A stretch of 11,859 nt of DNA from Candidatus Methylomirabilota bacterium. GTDB taxonomy: Bacteria; Methylomirabilota; Methylomirabilia; Methylomirabilales; 2-02-FULL-66-22. Of the stretch, positions 1 through 6,901 are shown one piece after another. The notes under the pieces are model-generated. The model did no database searches and was not told the DNA's origin. It saw only the letters and a list, made by a program, of their open reading frames with translations. The first letter of the stretch is position 1. The number at the start of each line of letters is the position of its first letter. The DNA lies in the NCBI GenBank assembly GCA_016209725.1, contig JACQVO010000178.1:1-11859 (forward strand), in the 5' to 3' direction. Position numbers and translations under genes: made by a program.

Positions 1-345
1 GGCAGGGCGCGGGTGAACCGGAGAATCGGGGAACCGGTGACCTCGAGATCATTGAGGACGCCCGTGTAGGTCAACGTGGCAGTACCCAGAAGACCCAGGG
101 GAAAGCCGATGGCGATGGCCAGCACGGTCCCCATCACCGAGATCTGGATGGTTTCGAAGAGGGGCACGATCAGGAAGCGCAGGAAGATCAGCGACAGATC
201 CGGCGGGAACAGGCCGGTGATAAACTTGACCATGTTCCGCCGACCCTCGGCCTCGAAGAGCAGCCCGGGCTGGACCTCCGCGAGCTGCCAGCTCCCCACG
301 AAGACTACGGCGAAGCAGGCCCCGAATAGGATGGAGAACCTGGAC

Positions 346-1224
<879 letters not shown>

Positions 1225-1236
1225 GCGGGACTCTCC

Positions 1237-1365
1237 CTAGACCGTCAGGACGTCACTTCGCAACAGCAGGAAATTCCCCAGGATGGTGAGACCCAGCCCG
1301 TCGTCGCCCCGCCCCAGCCCCTCGCTTCCCAGGAGCAGCACACGCTGTCCTGTCGGCTGCGCCAT
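1237..1365 (-). pseudogene. Truncated YedF/DsrE-like selenium-metabolism protein remnant
   Basis: A 42-codon frame starting at ATG 1365 behind a good ribosome binding site (GGAAGGAG) and stopping at TAG 1237, in the gap between the binding-protein and ATPase genes. It encodes RVLLLGSEGLGRGDDGLG followed by a segment ending GNFLLL. From memory, this matches the start of the DsrE-like domain of the sulfurtransferase-like selenium metabolism protein YedF (pattern: hydrophobic strand, S/G-E/D, LGRGDDxLG, then a helix ending NFL). The similarity stops at about residue 34; known members continue for another 60 or more residues, so this looks like a gene cut by deletion. No other frame downstream continues the domain. 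It could still be translated as a small protein. The selenium context strengthens the assignment, but a profile search has not been run. Confidence 0.55.
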
Positions 1366-1397
1366 GCCCTCGCTCCTTCCCCCTGCCCCCTAAGCGG

Positions 1398-1429
1398 CAA
1401 CTCGGCAACCGGGCGACTCGGCAACCGGG
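1398..1429. repeat. Two-copy 16-bp tandem repeat
   Basis: On the minus strand CCCGGTTGCCGAGTCG (1429-1414) is followed directly by CCCGGTTGCCGAGTTG (1413-1398), 15 of 16 bases identical, then a partial third unit (CCGC). It lies in the gap between the binding-protein stop and the YedF-like remnant. Its core CGGTTGCCG resembles the CGGTTGTCGG units near 8816-8832. Confidence 0.6.
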
Positions 1430-1485
1430 TGAAGACGACCCTGTTCTCCTGATTGCCCGATCGCCAGAGTGCCTGGTTGCCCTCG

Positions 1486-2346
1486 TTACTTCAGGAGGCC
1501 GGCGGCGATGGCGGCCTCCTCCACTGGCTTAAACTCCTCGGGCTGCACCCGGACGTACTTCTTGGTCCGGTGGAGGTTCAGGAGCCGCTTGTCGTCCGGC
1601 TTCCGGGAATCAAGCTTCAACAGGGCGGAGGCAATCCGCTCCTGAAGGCCCTTGTCCAGATCGCCCCGCACAGTCCACACGTAATCCACGAACGGCGGGG
1701 TGGTCCAGAACACCACCACCTTGCCGGTGTCCACCTTCTTGGTTTGGACAAGCTTGTCCCAGACCGCCTCATTCAGGGCCCCGGCGTCCACCTTGCCGCT
1801 CTCGACCCACAAGGCCGTGGCGTCGTGGGCCCCGCTGAAGCTGAACTTGGCGAAGTCCTTCTCCGGGTTGATCCCGTTCTGCAGGAGGAAGTACCGGGGC
1901 ATGAGGTGGCCCGAGGTGGAACTCACGCTGCCGAAAGAGAATGTCTTCCCCTTCAAATCGGCCAGCTTCGTGATGCCTGTGTCCTTTCGGGCAATGAACT
2001 TGCTGTGGAACTGCAGGTCCTCCTCGCGACTCACGAGCGGCAGCGCGTCCCCCGTCCGCTTCCGCGCCTGCACGTAGGTGAAGCCGCCGTACCACACCAT
2101 GTCCAATTTCTTGGCCGCCAGGCCCTCCACCGTCGCCGCGTAATCCACGACGTTGGTGTAGGTCACCTTCATATTCAGTTCCTTTGAGAGGTAATCGGCG
2201 AACGGTGTGTAGATCCGCATCAATTCGTTCGGATTCTCGTCGGGGATTGCCGAAACCCGGAGCTCCCTCAAGGGCTCGCCCGCCTGGGCGATGGTCGCGC
2301 CAAAGATCGCGGCGCCAATTACCAGGACTGCAAGTCCTCTTTTCAT
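1486..2346 (-). CDS. PhnD-family periplasmic binding protein, putative selenate/selenium-oxyanion type
   Basis: Periplasmic binding protein that delivers substrate to the PhnC/PhnE-like importer encoded downstream. The start is ATG 2346 (MKRGLAV), not the earlier in-frame ATG at 2379: AAGGAGGGGAGG sits directly before it and a normal signal peptide begins there (hydrophobic stretch 4-20, likely cleavage after AQA near residue 22). The 286-residue product has the PhnD-type SSTSG anion-binding motif (142-146) and GAHDA (172-176). Features such as VSAIPDENP (31-39), WYGGFTYVQAR (85-95), SGHLMPRYF (145-153) and TTPPFVDYVWTVR (215-227) match, from memory, the PhnD branch annotated as putative selenate ABC transporter binding protein rather than phosphonate PhnD. 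The selD gene upstream agrees. The true ligand (selenate, selenite, phosphonate, phosphite) is not proven. Confidence 0.9.
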   Translation of the reverse strand: MKRGLAVLVIGAAIFGATIAQAGEPLRELRVSAIPDENPNELMRIYTPFADYLSKELNMKVTYTNVVDYAATVEGLAAKKLDMVWYGGFTYVQARKRTGDALPLVSREEDLQFHSKFIARKDTGITKLADLKGKTFSFGSVSSTSGHLMPRYFLLQNGINPEKDFAKFSFSGAHDATALWVESGKVDAGALNEAVWDKLVQTKKVDTGKVVVFWTTPPFVDYVWTVRGDLDKGLQERIASALLKLDSRKPDDKRLLNLHRTKKYVRVQPEEFKPVEEAAIAAGLLK

Positions 2347-2696
2347 CCTCCCCTCCTTGTCGGGAAGTGGGTTCACCAAACCCGGATCCCCAAGCGTGCC
2401 CGCGTGTCATGTCTCGGCGAATTTCGCTGCAGGGGCCTGGGAGAACCGTAATCTAACCGACTAAGAATCTATACACAAAATAGGAAATCCCGATGTGATA
2501 GGGTCAAAGCATCGGGGGCCGGGGTGGCCCACCCGCCCGTCGGCACAACGGCTCTCGGTTTTGATGAAGCGTTCAGCGGCCGGGATTCGCAGAGATCGCT
2601 GCGTGGACAAAGAAAGAAGAAGCGGATGCGCAGTCGACTGAGCCGGAGCCGTTCAGGGCGAGGGGTGCTCGTCCGCGACGCCTTCCGTGGCGGGAC
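2347..2696. other. 350-bp intergenic region upstream of the binding-protein gene
   Basis: This gap separates the TVP38-like gene from the binding-protein gene. It holds the strong ribosome binding site of the latter (about 2347-2358), a notably AT-rich patch (about 2452-2510) in otherwise GC-rich DNA, a candidate promoter in that patch, and a small palindrome (2522-2534, GGGTG-GCC-CACCC). No convincing protein is encoded on either strand; the plus-strand frames across it are low-complexity, arginine-rich and have no ribosome binding sites. Confidence 0.6.
2477..2507 (-). promoter_or_regulatory. Weak candidate promoter for the binding-protein/transporter genes
   Basis: On the minus strand TTGACC (2507-2502) is followed after 19 bases by TATTTT (2482-2477), inside the AT-rich patch of the gap. 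The spacing is longer than ideal, and a TATAGA lies a little downstream as another -10 option. If real, it would let the transporter be transcribed separately from selD. Confidence 0.28.
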
Positions 2697-3446
2697 TCAC
2701 GCTTCCCGCGAAGCCGCGCGGGAGTTCAAGGCAGGGGCCAGTCGCTTGACCAGGACCGGCAGAACGAAGGAGGCCAGCAGGAACAGCAGGGGAGCAAGAA
2801 ACCGGCCGGCCAGCAGGTCTGCCGGCGATCTCAGGTTGGTCAATTCATCCACGAAGCAGGTAAGGATGAACATCCCGGGGAGCATGCCAAGGACCGTGCC
2901 CAGGAGATAATCCACGAAACGGATACGTGTCAGGCCTGCCGCGTAGTTCAACGGGGCAAAGGGGACATAGGCAAGGCGCAGGTACGAAATCAGAAGAAAA
3001 CCGTTCCGCGCGGCTCTCGCATCCAAGTCGCGAAACCTCCCGTGCAGCCAGCGCAGAGCGAAGTCCCGCCCCAGGTACCGCGCGGCGAGGAACGAGAGGA
3101 CGGCACCGCCGGTGGCACCGACGAGATTGTAGAGGCTGCCCAGGAATTTCCCGAAGACGACTGCCCCGATCAGCGTGAATACCGTTGCGGGAACCAGCGC
3201 CGTTGTTCCCACCGCGTAGATCAGGATATGAGTCCCCGGGGCCAGGAGCCCGAGTCCGCCGACCAAGGCTTGCACCCTCTCTCTGGTCAGATGGGAGCCC
3301 GCCTCCGTGTACCGGAGGCCGACGAAGGCCAGCAGCAGGAAGGCCAGGAGTGCCGTGGGCTTCAGTGCGGCTAGAAAACCGTTGGCCGGCACAGGCGATT
3401 CCGTGCCGGCCGATTCGACCGCCGGGTGTTTCCGGACGTCCATCAT
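2697..3446 (-). CDS. TVP38/TMEM64 (SNARE-associated, DedA-superfamily) membrane protein
   Basis: Polytopic inner-membrane protein of 249 residues. Hydrophobic segments lie near 29-45, 71-97, 104-124, 152-171, 180-199 and 213-235. The hallmark region is residues 154-191: SYLRLAYVPFAPLNYAAG, then GLTRIRF, a tyrosine and LGTVLGMLPG, which is the conserved G/R-P-NY-GLT-GT-G-P pattern of the family. The first half carries the usual PATVFTLIGAVVFG (86-99). The start is one of two adjacent ATGs (3446 or 3443), with GGGAG upstream. It follows selD by 57 bases on the same strand, so co-transcription is likely. DedA-superfamily proteins act as lipid or ion transporters, and a DedA protein of Cupriavidus metallidurans was reported to affect selenite uptake; a role in selenium entry here is inferred from that and from position. 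Confidence 0.88.
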   Translation of the reverse strand: MMDVRKHPAVESAGTESPVPANGFLAALKPTALLAFLLLAFVGLRYTEAGSHLTRERVQALVGGLGLLAPGTHILIYAVGTTALVPATVFTLIGAVVFGKFLGSLYNLVGATGGAVLSFLAARYLGRDFALRWLHGRFRDLDARAARNGFLLISYLRLAYVPFAPLNYAAGLTRIRFVDYLLGTVLGMLPGMFILTCFVDELTNLRSPADLLAGRFLAPLLFLLASFVLPVLVKRLAPALNSRAASREA

Positions 3447-3503
3447 GCGCGGGGTGTTGCTCCCTGGGGTTTGCTGTCGCGACGCGGGCGGTCCCCGGTC
3501 CCC

Positions 3504-4580
3504 TCAGACGACCTCGATGGCCGTTTCGGCGATTACCTCGCCGATCTCCCAGACGGGTTCACCTTTGGCCGTGAATCGTTGGCGGACCTCCTGTGCCCGC
3601 TCCGCAGGCGCGGAAAAGAGGAGGCCGCCCGAAGTCTCCGAGTCATAGAGCAGGCCGACGTGTTCGCCGGACAGGCTGCCGGAAATTCGTAGGGCCAGCC
3701 GTCCTTCCCGCGCCAGGCCCTCCAGGAAGGCTCGGTTCCGGCCCATGCCCCCAGCGAAGTTTCCACCCAGCGCGTAGTCCGTGGCGCCCGGCAGCAGGGG
3801 CACCGCCTCCGCCTGGAGGCGGAACCCACAGGCGCTGGCCAGAATCATCTCGGCTCCGTGGCCCAGCAACCCGAAGCCGGTGATGTCCGTGCACCCCCGG
3901 ATCCCCATCGCCGATACGACCTCGGCGGCGCCCCGGTTCAGCCGGGTCATGCTCTGGATCGCCGCCTCCAGGTGCGCGGCCTGGACGCGCTGGAACTTCC
4001 CCGCGGTGGTGATGACGCCGGTGCCGAGCGGCTTGGTGAGAAACAGCCGGTGGCCGGGCAGGAGGCCGCCCTTGATCGTCACCCCATCGGGATGCACCAG
4101 GCCGGTGACGCAGAGGCCATACTTCGGCTCATTGTCCACGACGGTGTGCCCCCCCGCGATGAGCGCGCCGGCCTCCGCCACCTTGTCGGCTCCACCCTGG
4201 AAGATCTGGCGGATGGCGCTGCGGGGAAACTCCTTGGGGAAGCCGGCGATGTTCAGGGCCAGGAGGACGTGCCCCCCCATGGCGTACACATCGCTCATGG
4301 AGTTGGCCGCCGCCACGGCCCCGTAGATGTACGGGTCATCCACGATGGGCGGGAAGAAGTCCACCGTCTGGATGATGGCCTGCCGGTCGTTCAGCCGGTA
4401 GACCGCTGCGTCGTCGCTTCTGGCCAGGCCGACCAGCAGATCGGGATGTTCGTGCTTGGTCAGATGGTCCACCAGCTCATGCAGGTCCGCCGGACCCATT
4501 TTGGACGCTCACCCGGCGCAGGCGGCGTATTCGGTTAACCGGATCTCCTGCCCCGTGGGGGTCACGGGGTTGTCCACCAT
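3504..4580 (-). CDS. selD: Selenide, water dikinase, selenocysteine-containing (in-frame UGA)
   Basis: SelD uses ATP to convert selenide into selenophosphate, the selenium donor for selenocysteine tRNA and 2-selenouridine. The frame must be read through TGA at 4511-4509, which supplies selenocysteine 24 in the active-site loop EYAACAG-U-ASK; Lys27 matches the essential lysine three residues after the catalytic Cys/Sec. The start is ATG 4580 (MVDNPVTPTGQEIRLTEY) behind GGAGGAGG, eight bases away. Starting at the first ATG after the TGA (4499) would remove the catalytic site. Further family landmarks in the 358-residue product: SDDAA (55-59), TVDFFPPIVDDPY (72-84), ANSMSDVYAMGG (92-103), GGHTVVDNEPKYG and TDITGFGLLGHG (Asp232). 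Length is normal. It leads the selenium module; a 57-base gap separates it from the TVP38-like gene. Confidence 0.96.
4467..4511 (-). promoter_or_regulatory. Selenocysteine UGA codon with SECIS-like hairpin inside selD
   Basis: UGA is at 4511-4509. Seventeen bases later an apical loop GGC (4491-4489) is closed by GGGTCC (4497-4492) pairing with GGACCT (4488-4483), six pairs including one G-U. A weaker lower stem GTCCA (4506-4502) with TGGAC (4471-4467) is possible. This meets the published bacterial SECIS description: loop 16-37 bases after UGA, stem of at least four pairs, and a G among the first two loop bases. SelB binding is inferred. Confidence 0.7.
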
Positions 4581-4716
4581 GCTCACGACCTCCTCCGTTC
4601 GCCGGCCGGATGCAAGGCCGCCGCCGGGAGGGGAGAACCCTTCCTTGAGATGCGCCTGCTTTCCACCCCGATCCGTGTCCGCTGCGACGATGTCCAGCGG
4701 CCTTCGGCATGGGTCA

Positions 4717-4745
4717 CGGATACCACAGTAGCGGCGATGAAACAA
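4717..4745 (-). promoter_or_regulatory. Weak candidate promoter for selD
   Basis: On the minus strand TTGTTT (4745-4740) is followed after 17 bases by TATCCG (4722-4717), with TGG directly before the -10, an extended -10 feature. Each hexamer matches consensus at only three positions. It lies about 137 bases upstream of the selD start, in the only gap before the gene. Confidence 0.25.
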
Positions 4746-4757
4746 ATAGAATTTCCC

Positions 4758-4778
4758 GATCGGGCCACCCGACCGATC
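4758..4778 (-). terminator. Possible weak terminator after the PDZ-protein gene
   Basis: On the minus strand GATCGG (4778-4773) can pair with CCGATC (4763-4758) across a nine-base loop, followed by GGGAAATTCTATTTG. There is no clean T-run directly after the stem, so this may be a partial terminator or only a palindrome between the PDZ gene and selD. Confidence 0.28.
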
Positions 4779-4822
4779 CTGGCGTGGTTGTTGGGGACTC
4801 TGCTGACACCAGGCAGGGGCGG

Positions 4823-5536
4823 CTAGCGGCGGGGGAGTTCCAGGGTTAGGGCGATGGGGGATTGGGGGCCGCCGCGCTCAACCAGAAGGAAGGTCGCGCG
4901 ATCCGCGCGTTGCATGGCCCGGTCAAAGTCCGCCAGGCTCTTGACCGGCTGGCCATTCGCCTGGAGGATCACGTCCTGCGGGCGGAGGCCCGCGCGGGCG
5001 GCGGGGGAATCGGGGTCCACGAAGGCGACGAGGATTCGCCCCGTCGGAACGGGTTGGCCCCGGGCCGCGTCACGCTGCTCCTCGTCCCGCACCAGGAATC
5101 CGAAGCGCTCGCCGGCGAGCTGGGCGCGCGCCTCCACCGGCATCGGCCCGATGGTGACGGGCACGGTCACGCGGGAGGAGTCCCGCAACACGGTCAGGAT
5201 CACGCCGTGATTGATGGGCTGGGACCGGATCGTCCGCTGGAGCTGTCGGACATCCCAAATCGGCTGCGCGTCCAGGCGGACGATGACGTCCCCCCGCTTC
5301 ACCGTCGCGCGTTCGGCCGGACCGCCTTTCAGCACCTCCACGACGAGGACGCCGGTGCCCACCTCGGGGCCAAACGTGGCGGCCAGACGGTCGGCCAGGT
5401 CCTCGCCGACCTCGGAGATGGAAATGCCCAGCCAACCCAGGTCCGGGGGGGCCTGAGCCTCCGACGGTCCGGCGATCACCGGCAGCCAGAGAAGGAGCAG
5501 CGCGAAGGAGACGCCCGCCAGGGAACCCCGTCTCAT
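4823..5536 (-). CDS. Secreted protein with two PDZ domains, no protease domain
   Basis: A 237-residue exported protein. Residues 1-27 form a signal peptide (MRRGS, hydrophobic core SFALLLLWLPVIAG, cleavage likely after SEAQA). Two PDZ domains follow: PDZ1 about 30-125 (carboxylate loop WLGISI, then GVLVVEVLKGGPAERATVKRGDVIVRLDAQPI) and PDZ2 about 145-235 (FGFLVRD, then VDPDSPAARAGLRPQDVILQANGQPV). This is the PDZ tandem of HtrA/DegP proteases, but the trypsin-like domain with His-Asp-Ser is absent, so it probably acts as a periplasmic scaffold or peptide-binding protein. The ATG at 5536 overlaps the stop of the upstream zinc-ribbon gene (ATGA). Stop codon TAG. Its separation from selD by 242 bases makes a shared role in selenium metabolism doubtful. 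Domain call is firm; function is unknown. Confidence 0.87.
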   Translation of the reverse strand: MRRGSLAGVSFALLLLWLPVIAGPSEAQAPPDLGWLGISISEVGEDLADRLAATFGPEVGTGVLVVEVLKGGPAERATVKRGDVIVRLDAQPIWDVRQLQRTIRSQPINHGVILTVLRDSSRVTVPVTIGPMPVEARAQLAGERFGFLVRDEEQRDAARGQPVPTGRILVAFVDPDSPAARAGLRPQDVILQANGQPVKSLADFDRAMQRADRATFLLVERGGPQSPIALTLELPRR

Positions 5537-5682
5537 TGCTTCACCAGCTCCTTGACCTCGACATCAATGCCGCAGATCTCGCAGTAGACCCACTCCGCCA
5601 TCTTGTCGGACATCTCGAACGCCTGCTGAAAGCAATAGGGGCAGAACCGGATGTCGCGGCCGGACGGCGACTCCTCGGGCAT
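5533..5682 (-). CDS. Small zinc-ribbon protein (49 aa), unknown function
   Basis: A short frame from ATG 5682 (GAGGAGG upstream, spacing about eight bases) to TGA 5533. The product contains FCPYC (residues 13-17) and YCEIC (33-37), that is two CxxC pairs at Cys14/Cys17 and Cys34/Cys37 separated by 16 residues, a classical zinc-ribbon layout, in an otherwise acidic protein with no signal peptide or membrane segment. Its stop overlaps the start of the PDZ-protein gene (ATGA), so the two are translationally coupled and this is the first gene of the pair. A TTGACG promoter lies just upstream. It is too short for most gene-calling cut-offs. It could bind zinc or a nucleic acid or protein partner; I do not recognise a named family. 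Confidence 0.78.
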   Translation of the reverse strand: MPEESPSGRDIRFCPYCFQQAFEMSDKMAEWVYCEICGIDVEVKELVKQ

Positions 5683-5718
5683 GGCGGGTCCTCCTCGGGA
5701 TCATGGATGGCTGAGTGG

Positions 5719-5747
5719 AGCTTAGCCCAGGCCACCGAGGTCGTCAA
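5719..5747 (-). promoter_or_regulatory. Promoter for the zinc-ribbon/PDZ gene pair
   Basis: On the minus strand TTGACG (5747-5742) and TAAGCT (5724-5719) are separated by exactly 17 bases. The -35 matches five of six consensus bases and the -10 three of six. Transcription would begin near 5712, leaving about 30 bases of leader before the ATG at 5682. Confidence 0.45.
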
Positions 5748-5860
5748 GCCGGGGGGCGGGGGGCTCGATTAATCCGGGAGGAGAGGGGAGCGCCCGCAAT
5801 CCGCGTGAGCGTGAGGCCGTGGCCACCAGGCCGATTCTCGGGACAAGCACCTGCTGAACA

Positions 5861-5890
5861 TTGACAGCTACTTTGGGCCTATGGTATGGT
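5861..5890 (+). promoter_or_regulatory. Promoter for the cyclase gene
   Basis: A perfect TTGACA (5861-5866) is followed after 18 bases by TATGGT (5885-5890, four of six). It faces away from the minus-strand promoter at 5719-5747, forming a divergent promoter region. The predicted start near 5897 leaves a leader of about 115 bases that contains the terminator-like hairpin. Confidence 0.5.
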
Positions 5891-5932
5891 CCGCTTGCTT
5901 GATATCCGGAGCGATCGGCGGGGACATTGGGG

Positions 5933-5967
5933 GCAGGGTTGGCGTGACAGCTTGGCCCTGCTTTTTT
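5933..5967 (+). terminator. Intrinsic-terminator-like hairpin in the cyclase leader
   Basis: GCAGGGTTGG (5933-5942) can pair with TTGGCCCTGC (5952-5961): six Watson-Crick pairs plus four G-U pairs, nine-base loop, followed immediately by six T residues (5962-5967). It lies downstream of the promoter and upstream of the cyclase start, so if both are real it would attenuate transcription of this gene. No known riboswitch class was recognised upstream of it. Confidence 0.5.
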
Positions 5968-6013
5968 ATTCGTGGAGATGTGTACGCTGCGTTTTTTCGG
6001 CCACCGGGGATGG

Positions 6014-6790
6014 ATGCGGGTCTTTCCAATAGCCCTGGGTCTGCTCGCCCTCCCAGCGGAGCGGGTGACGGCCGGGGCCTTGGAACGGGCCATGTTGGGG
6101 AAGGCCACGGTTGTGGACCTGACCCATCCGCTGAGCGAACATCCCCCCTCTGCGGGTGACCAGGAGCGCCTCCGGTCCGAGGGTCAGGTGGAGGGACAGC
6201 GGACGAGCGGCACCCAGCGAGCCTCACTGCCCGGCGATCTCGGGACGCATCTCGACCTCCCGGCGAGCACGGTGAAGGGCAAGCCGACCGTCGCCCAGAT
6301 CCCGGCCCGCGAATTCCTGGTCCACGCTGTCCTGGTGGATATGGCCGCCAGGGTCGCCGAGAAGGCGGACTACCGGACCACAGTGGCGGACTTGCAGGCC
6401 TGGGAGCGGCGGCATGGCCGCATCCCCAAGGGGAGCGTGGTCCTGCTCCATACCGGCTGGGGACGCCGGTGGGGCGATCCGGCTCGCTACCTGAATCTGG
6501 ACGCTGAAGGGGTGCCGCGAGTGCCCGGTTTCTCCCCGGAGTCGCTCAGGTTTCTCGCGAGCGAGCGAGAAATCCGCGGGGTAGGGCTGGACACCTGGGG
6601 GACGGAAATTCCTCCGGGGTCCCAGGGCGGCGACAACGGGATGCGCCCGCTCCAGCATTCCGGGAAGTGGCAACTCGTAAATCTCGCCAACCTCGACCGC
6701 CTCCCGGCGAAAGGCACCAAGCTGGTGATCGCGCCGCTCCGGGTCGACGCCGGGTCGGCGCCCGCGCGGGTGATCGCGATTCTGCCCTGA
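6014..6790 (+). CDS. Secreted cyclase-family (kynurenine formamidase-like) protein with altered metal motif
   Basis: Member of the cyclase/kynurenine formamidase family, metal-dependent amidohydrolases that open or close rings. I prefer ATG 6014 because a compact signal peptide begins there (MRVFPIALGLLALP, cleavage near TAG) with a G-rich stretch upstream; GTG 5972 and ATG 5978 are in-frame alternatives adding 14 or 12 residues. The fold is shown by VVDLTHPLSEH, GDLGTHLDLPAS, GSVVLLHTGWG, FLASEREIRGVGLDTWGTE and the C-terminal NLANLDRLPAKG. The family signature HxGTHxDxPxH reads DLGTHLDLPAS here, so the first metal-binding His is Asp and the last His is Ser, and the usual Glu before NL is Val. 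Activity may be changed or lost. Together with the RraA-like and CoA-transferase genes downstream (111-base gap) it suggests an organic-acid or amide catabolic role, not established. Confidence 0.85.
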   Translation: MRVFPIALGLLALPAERVTAGALERAMLGKATVVDLTHPLSEHPPSAGDQERLRSEGQVEGQRTSGTQRASLPGDLGTHLDLPASTVKGKPTVAQIPAREFLVHAVLVDMAARVAEKADYRTTVADLQAWERRHGRIPKGSVVLLHTGWGRRWGDPARYLNLDAEGVPRVPGFSPESLRFLASEREIRGVGLDTWGTEIPPGSQGGDNGMRPLQHSGKWQLVNLANLDRLPAKGTKLVIAPLRVDAGSAPARVIAILP

Positions 6791-6901
6791 CGCGGCAAGG
6801 GCGGGGCCCGCGGCGCGCCCGGAAAAAATCTGTTGGCCGGCCGGGCCTGCCCGCGGACGATCATCTGCTGTTTCCGAGTTCAGTCTTTGCGAGGCATTCT
6901 C

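Noticed and set aside
2522..2534. Palindrome GGGTG-GCC-CACCC as terminator of the selD/TVP38 transcript
   Set aside because: Too short, no T-run on the minus strand, and more than 160 bases after the TVP38 stop.
2470..2699. Open frame after the TGA stop of the TVP38-like gene, which might mean a second selenoprotein with UGA read-through
   Set aside because: The frame stays open for about 75 codons, but the product is low-complexity and Arg/Ser/Pro-rich with no family pattern, and the TVP38 protein already has a normal length. Long open frames are common in such GC-rich DNA.
4581..4768. In-frame extension of selD upstream of ATG 4580 (earlier start codons at 4768 or 4745)
   Set aside because: The extra residues look like translated non-coding DNA, whereas ATG 4580 has a strong ribosome binding site and gives the normal SelD N-terminal length.
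4581..4822. Possible tRNA-Sec (selC) in the gap beside selD
   Set aside because: No cloverleaf with a TCA anticodon or GTTCGA-type T-arm could be found on either strand.
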